Below, piece after piece: positions 60,114 to 64,000 of a stretch of 64,000 nucleotides of DNA. Numbering within the stretch: position 1 is the stretch's first letter; every line of letters starts with the position of its first letter. Both the position numbers and the translations under genes were made by a program. The notes under the pieces were generated by a model. The model worked only from the letters and a program-made list of their open reading frames with translations. It was not told where the DNA came from and made no database searches. Source of the DNA: Aeromonas rivipollensis (GTDB lineage: Bacteria; Pseudomonadota; Gammaproteobacteria; Enterobacterales; Aeromonadaceae); assembly GCF_010974825.1 (NCBI RefSeq), contig NZ_JAAILA010000013.1, positions 186,001 to 250,000 of the forward strand, in the 5' to 3' direction.

Positions 60114-61784
60114 ATGGAACGCGAAGCAATGGAATTTGATGTCGTCATCGTCGGTGGCGGCCCGGCTGGCCTCAGTGCCGCCATCGCATTGAAGCAGCAG
60201 GCCCCGGCTCTCTCGGTCTGCCTGCTGGAGAAGGGGGCTGAAGTGGGCGCCCATCTGCTCTCCGGCGCCCTGCTCGATCCCGTCGCCCTCAAGGAGCTGC
60301 TGCCGGCGCGCTGGCAAGAGGCGCCCCTCGGCGTACCGGTCACGGATGATCAGGTCCATCTGCTGCAAAGCGCGTCGCGTGCCCTGCAACTGCCCAACTG
60401 GACGGTGCCGCCGCGGATGCACAACGACGGCTGCCACATCATCAGCCTCGGCAACCTCTGCCGCTGGCTCGCCCGGGAGGCCGAGGCGCTCGGGGTCGAG
60501 ATCTACCCCGGCTTCGCGGCGAGCGAACTCATAGTGGAAGAGAGCAGGATAAGAGGGGTGGTAACAGGGGATCTGGGTCTCGACAAAGAGGGCAACCCCA
60601 AGGCGGATCACGTGCCCGGCATGGCGCTCTATGGTCGCTACACCCTGTTCGCCGAGGGGGCCCGCGGCCACCTCGGCAAGCAGCTGATCGCCCAATTCAA
60701 TCTGGAAAACACCGCCCAGCCCCAGCACCAACCCCAGCACTATGCCATCGGCTTCAAGGAGCTGTGGCAGGTGCCCGCCGGTCAATCTCATCCCGGCCGC
60801 GTGCTGCACGGCAGCGGCTGGCCGCTCGGGGAGCAGAGAGGCAGCAAGAGTCAGGGGGGCTTTTATCTCTATCATCTGGCGGACAACCAGGTGGCGGTCG
60901 GCCTCATCGTCGATCTCAACTACCAGAATCCCTGGCTCAGCCCCTTCGACGAGTTCCAGCGCCTCAAACACCACCCTCTCATCGCGCAGACCCTGCAGGG
61001 GGGGGAGCGCATCAGTTACGGCGCTAGGGCCATCACCAAGGGGGGCTGGCACTCCCTGCCCCGCATGCATTTCCCCGGCGGCCTGCTCATCGGCTGCGAT
61101 GCGGGCACCCTGGATTTCTCCCGCATCAAGGGCATTCACACCGCCATGAAGTCCGGCATGCTGGCGGCCGGCACCGTCGCCATGAGCCTGCGCGGCGGTG
61201 ATGAGGGCGGGCGGGATCTCGCCGAGTATGGCGATGCGCTGCAACAGAGCTGGCTGGCCAGGGAGTTGATCGCTGCCCGCAACTTCGGCGCCGCCCTGCA
61301 CCGCCTCGGTCCCTGGCTCGGCGGCGCTTTCAACTGGCTGGAGCAGCGGCTGTTTGCCCGCGCCTCTCCTTTTACCCTGCTGGACAAGGAGCCGGACTAC
61401 CGCCAACTGCGCCTGGCCAGCCGCTGCCAGCCCATCGACTACCCCAAGCCGGACGGGCGGCTCAGCTTTGACAAGCTCTCTTCGGTGTATCTGGCCAACA
61501 CCAGCCACGACGAGGATCAGCCCTGCCACCTCAAGTTGCAGGACGAGCGCATTCCGGTGACTGTCAACCTGCCCACCTGGGCGGAGCCCGCCCAGCGCTA
61601 CTGCCCGGCCGGGGTCTTCGAGATAATTGAGGCCGAGACCCAGAACGCAGAGCAGCAGCCCCGTTTGCAGATCAACGCGGCCAACTGCATTCACTGCAAG
61701 ACCTGCGACATCAAGGATCCCAGCCAAAATATCGTCTGGACGCCACCCCAGGGAGGATCCGGCCCCAACTATCCCAATATGTGA
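60114..61784 (+). CDS. etfQO: ETF-ubiquinone oxidoreductase
   Basis: 556 aa. FAD fold FDVVIVGGGPAGLSAAIAL at the N-terminus, VGAHLLSGALLDP, a membrane-associated ubiquinone region (GGWHSLPRMHFPGGLLIGCD, GTLDFSRIKGIHTAMKSGM), and a C-terminal 4Fe-4S domain with YCPAGVFEI and CIHCKTC. ATG 60114 has AGAGG just upstream; ATG 60129 is possible. Passes electrons from ETF to quinone in the inner membrane. Copies of its last 80 bases follow. Confidence 0.94.
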   Translation: MEREAMEFDVVIVGGGPAGLSAAIALKQQAPALSVCLLEKGAEVGAHLLSGALLDPVALKELLPARWQEAPLGVPVTDDQVHLLQSASRALQLPNWTVPPRMHNDGCHIISLGNLCRWLAREAEALGVEIYPGFAASELIVEESRIRGVVTGDLGLDKEGNPKADHVPGMALYGRYTLFAEGARGHLGKQLIAQFNLENTAQPQHQPQHYAIGFKELWQVPAGQSHPGRVLHGSGWPLGEQRGSKSQGGFYLYHLADNQVAVGLIVDLNYQNPWLSPFDEFQRLKHHPLIAQTLQGGERISYGARAITKGGWHSLPRMHFPGGLLIGCDAGTLDFSRIKGIHTAMKSGMLAAGTVAMSLRGGDEGGRDLAEYGDALQQSWLARELIAARNFGAALHRLGPWLGGAFNWLEQRLFARASPFTLLDKEPDYRQLRLASRCQPIDYPKPDGRLSFDKLSSVYLANTSHDEDQPCHLKLQDERIPVTVNLPTWAEPAQRYCPAGVFEIIEAETQNAEQQPRLQINAANCIHCKTCDIKDPSQNIVWTPPQGGSGPNYPNM

Positions 61785-61980
61785 TGGTGCAAGGATCTGC
61801 AACATCAAGGATGCTCAGCCCCAGAACATCGTCTGGACCCCGCCTCAGGGAGGCTCTGGTCCCAACTACCCTAATATGTGAGATGGGCAAACGGGCCTGT
61901 GACATCAAGGATGCTCAAGCCCAGAACATCGTCTGGACCCCGCCTCAGGGAGGCTCGGGGCCCAACTACCCCAATATGGG
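61704..61980. repeat. Three tandem versions of the etfQO 3' end
   Basis: Copy 1 (61704-61784) is the real gene end. Copy 2 (61798-61881) and copy 3 (61898-61980) each encode D/N-IKDAQxQNIVWTPPQGG and SGPNYPNM again, but 94 and 100 bases apart, so in other frames. Copy 2 ends in TGA; copy 3 has GGA instead. Then come nested GGGATCCC palindromes (61978-62003). The remainder to 62117 shows no gene. Confidence 0.9.
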
Positions 61981-62117
61981 ATCCCTGGGATCCCAGGGAT
62001 CCTGGTCGATTTATCCCCCGGCAATCCCCCGCCTGGGCCGGGTTATGCCGGCTCAGGCAGCTGCTCCGACCTCGCCGTTTTTTTGAGCAAACAGGCTGAA
62101 CCCCCGATGAATAGCCC

Positions 62118-62146
62118 CTGACAAGCGGTGCCCGCCCCTGTATAGT
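62118..62146 (+). promoter_or_regulatory. corA promoter
   Basis: CTGACA, 17 bases, TATAGT: 5/6 match at each element. It leaves a leader of about 120 bases before corA in which no further signal is recognised. Confidence 0.65.
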
Positions 62147-62272
62147 TCGCCGCATTCAGGTTGTCCATCGGCCTCGTTATGCTATTTCATGGGATCGCTT
62201 TCTGTGCGATCTAGGGCCGCATGAACCTGTGCAACCATCCCTGATTACCCACGACTTCTTAAGGGGGGACAG

Positions 62273-63220
62273 ATGATCACCGCCTACATTCTCAATAACA
62301 AGGTGCTGGACATAGTCACGCTCGGGCCGGACGACATAGTCCCCGACAACACCGTCTGGCTGGATGCCTACAAGCCGGACACGGCGGAGCGAGAATGGTT
62401 GACGGGCCTCTTTCTGGAAGAGGTCCCCGACAAGGAGGAGCTGGACGACATCGAGGCCTCCGCCCGTTTCTACTGGGACACAGATGGTCTGCACATCCAC
62501 TCCCTGTTCCCCCAGCGGATCGGCCGTGACACCAAGGGTGTCCACGTCTCCTTTACCCTGCGCAACAACCTGCTGATCAGCATCCGCGAGGATGACATCG
62601 GCCTGGTGCGCCTGCTGCGTCACTACATGCGCCAAGACAGGCTGGAGGTGGAGAATGCCCTCGACATCCTGCTGGAGGTGCAGAACCTCAAGGTGGAATA
62701 CCTCTCCGATCTCATCGAGGACGGCTACAAGACTCTGGAGAACACCGCCGATCAGATCTTCGAGCCGGATCAGATCAACTCCATGCTCAAGGAGCTGATG
62801 GCCCAGGAAGAGGCCAACGGCCAGATCCGTCTCTCCCTGCACGATACCCGCCGAGCCCTGCGCTTCTTGAAACGCAGCCTGCGCCAGCGGATGACAGGGG
62901 AGCAGAACAAGTGGATCGACGAGATGCTGCACGACGTGGAGTCCCTGCTGCCCCACACCCAGTTCCTATTCGACAAGATCAACTTCCAGCTGGAGGCCTC
63001 CATGGGGGTGACCAATCTGGAGCAGAACAAGGTGATCAAGATCTTCTCGGTGGCAGCGGTGATCTTCCTGCCCCCCACCCTGATCGCCAGCATCTACGGC
63101 ATGAACTTCGGCCGCATGCCGGAGCTCGCCTGGGAATACGGCTATCAGATGTCCCTGGTGCTGATGGTGATGTCGTCGCTCGGCACCGGCCTCTTCTTCA
63201 AGCGCAAGGGCTGGCTGTAA
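62273..63220 (+). CDS. corA: CorA magnesium/cobalt transporter
   Basis: 315 aa (E. coli 316). Long acidic cytoplasmic part (EEVPDKEELDDIEASARFYW), then two C-terminal membrane helices with the pore signature YGMNF. GGGGGGA precedes ATG. Forms the homopentameric Mg2+ channel of the inner membrane. Confidence 0.95.
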   Translation: MITAYILNNKVLDIVTLGPDDIVPDNTVWLDAYKPDTAEREWLTGLFLEEVPDKEELDDIEASARFYWDTDGLHIHSLFPQRIGRDTKGVHVSFTLRNNLLISIREDDIGLVRLLRHYMRQDRLEVENALDILLEVQNLKVEYLSDLIEDGYKTLENTADQIFEPDQINSMLKELMAQEEANGQIRLSLHDTRRALRFLKRSLRQRMTGEQNKWIDEMLHDVESLLPHTQFLFDKINFQLEASMGVTNLEQNKVIKIFSVAAVIFLPPTLIASIYGMNFGRMPELAWEYGYQMSLVLMVMSSLGTGLFFKRKGWL

Positions 63221-63352
63221 CGCCATCCGGCATCAGACAAGCTGAGCAGAGATTGGGGGGCACTGGCCCCCCGATTAATTCCCCCGCCTTGCAAAGGGCC
63301 GCCTCCCGCCCCATATCCCCTGCATCAATAGTTCAACCCCGGAACGGGCCTT

Positions 63353-63814
63353 ATGACCCTCTACCCCGAACATCGCTATGACGATCATGGCCAACTGCGC
63401 CCACCGCTCTGGTTCTGGCCCATCGCCCTCTTGCTGACCCGCTCGGTCTGGCTGTTTCTGATGGCCGGCGTCACCCGGGAGAGCGGCAGCGCAATCCTGA
63501 CCCTCTTCTACCCGGACAAGATGAGTCTCTATCTCAGCCTGCTGACGGACGTGCCCGCCATGCTGGCGCTGCTCGCCTTTGGCGGCACCTATCAGCAGAC
63601 TAACAGCCTGCGCGCCTGGCTCAGGCGCCACAGCCGGGGCCTGCTGCTCTGCTCCACCGCGAGCGGTCTGCTGATGCAGCTGCACAGCCTCAATCTGCAG
63701 AAGTGGTCATTTAGCTGGCCCACCGCCCTGGTGCTGGTCGCCAGCCTCTGGGCGCTCTGGTATCTGCTCAAGAGCCGCCAGCTGCGGGATTACACCCAGG
63801 ATCAACCCCATTAA
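63353..63814 (+). CDS. DUF2919 (YfeZ-like) membrane protein
   Basis: 153 aa with about four membrane segments. YDDHGQLRPPLWFWPIALLL, then TRSVWLFLMAGVTRESG and FYPDKMSLYLSLLTDVPAML match the DUF2919 pattern. Function unknown. The corA-DUF2919 gap holds a GGGGGG/CCCCCC hairpin (63255-63272). Confidence 0.8.
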   Translation: MTLYPEHRYDDHGQLRPPLWFWPIALLLTRSVWLFLMAGVTRESGSAILTLFYPDKMSLYLSLLTDVPAMLALLAFGGTYQQTNSLRAWLRRHSRGLLLCSTASGLLMQLHSLNLQKWSFSWPTALVLVASLWALWYLLKSRQLRDYTQDQPH

Positions 63815-63832
63815 CGGGCACCGTCGTCCGCC

Positions 63833-64000
63833 TCATTGACGGGTGACCCGGATCTGCAGGGTCTGGCGTTCGCTGCCGCTCGCCACCCCGACCCGTGACG
63901 GATTGGAGAGTGCGGCCCCCTGGCCCTCCTGACTGGTGGAGAGTTCCCCCACCGTCAGCCACTGCCCCGGGGCGCCGCTCACCTCGGTGGCGCTCTGCCC
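63833..64000 (-). CDS. C-terminal end of an unidentified gene
   Basis: 55 codons up to the TGA at 63833-63835, entering from beyond the window. The residues include GQWLTVGELSTSQEGQGAAL and a final strand RQTLQIRVTRQ, the look of a secretin-like or other envelope beta-protein. Too short to name. Confidence 0.6.
   Translation of the reverse strand, partial: GQSATEVSGAPGQWLTVGELSTSQEGQGAALSNPSRVGVASGSERQTLQIRVTRQ

Noticed and set aside
61785-62086. Plus-strand frame 61781-62086 as a small protein
   Set aside because: It reads through copies 2 and 3 of the etfQO end in mixed frames, without a ribosome site, so it is a by-product of the repeats.

Overview
The window is a piece of a GC-rich gammaproteobacterial chromosome carrying a complete-looking, lambda-type (siphovirus) prophage of about 40.2 kb. 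The host genes have close E. coli counterparts in familiar orders (serC-aroA, yohJ-yohK-cdd), with etfBA facing etfQO. High GC, these gene families and a prophage flagellin resembling Aeromonas polar flagellins suggest Aeromonas. That is an inference; there is no rRNA here to confirm it.

Host left flank (1-3480): the end of a YbdL-type aminotransferase, an omega-amidase-like nitrilase, an amino-acid binding protein and a PrpA/PrpB-type phosphatase, then the promoter region and first codons of sbcB. The prophage (3481-43687) lies inside codons 14-18 of sbcB. The 15-bp core CTACTTCCACGATTA stands at both junctions, and the phage right end supplies a new start and first codons, so sbcB is rebuilt as a 475-aa gene at 43635-45062 while a 22-codon stub stays at the left.

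Prophage layout: a long late operon on the minus strand is read from about 25.5 kb down to 3.5 kb (holin, SAR endolysin, nested Rz/Rz1, probable cos, terS, terL, gpW, portal, protease-capsid fusion, head-tail joining proteins, tail genes with a G/GT frameshift, tape measure, gpJ, side fibre). The early right operon runs on the minus strand from cro through cII, O-like and P-like replication genes (iterons inside O), Rha, DUF968, RusA and antiterminator Q. The repressor cI, an AT-rich lipoprotein gene and a short plus-strand operon (DUF4406, Dam fusion, NUMOD1-like protein, excisionase) lie to the right, followed by the integrase.

The unusual part is the cargo between Q and the lysis genes (25.7-30.9 kb): a full-length flagellin with a candidate sigma-28 promoter, umuDC behind a perfect LexA box, a divergent SRAP protein, a decayed second copy of Q, and an AT-rich DUF3800-like gene with Cys clusters. 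The two Q copies bracket the SRAP-umuDC-flagellin block, which suggests stepwise module insertion next to Q.

Host right flank (43.7-64 kb): sbcB, a small beta-barrel-like protein, alpha-galactosidase, yohJK, cdd, an acyl-CoA synthetase, yfcL, an ATP-NAD kinase family gene, a TerC/YgdQ protein, aroG, aroA, serC, etfA, etfB, etfQO, corA, a DUF2919 gene and the end of an unidentified gene. Two degenerate copies of the 3' end of etfQO follow the gene in other reading frames and look like scars of earlier events at that 3' end.
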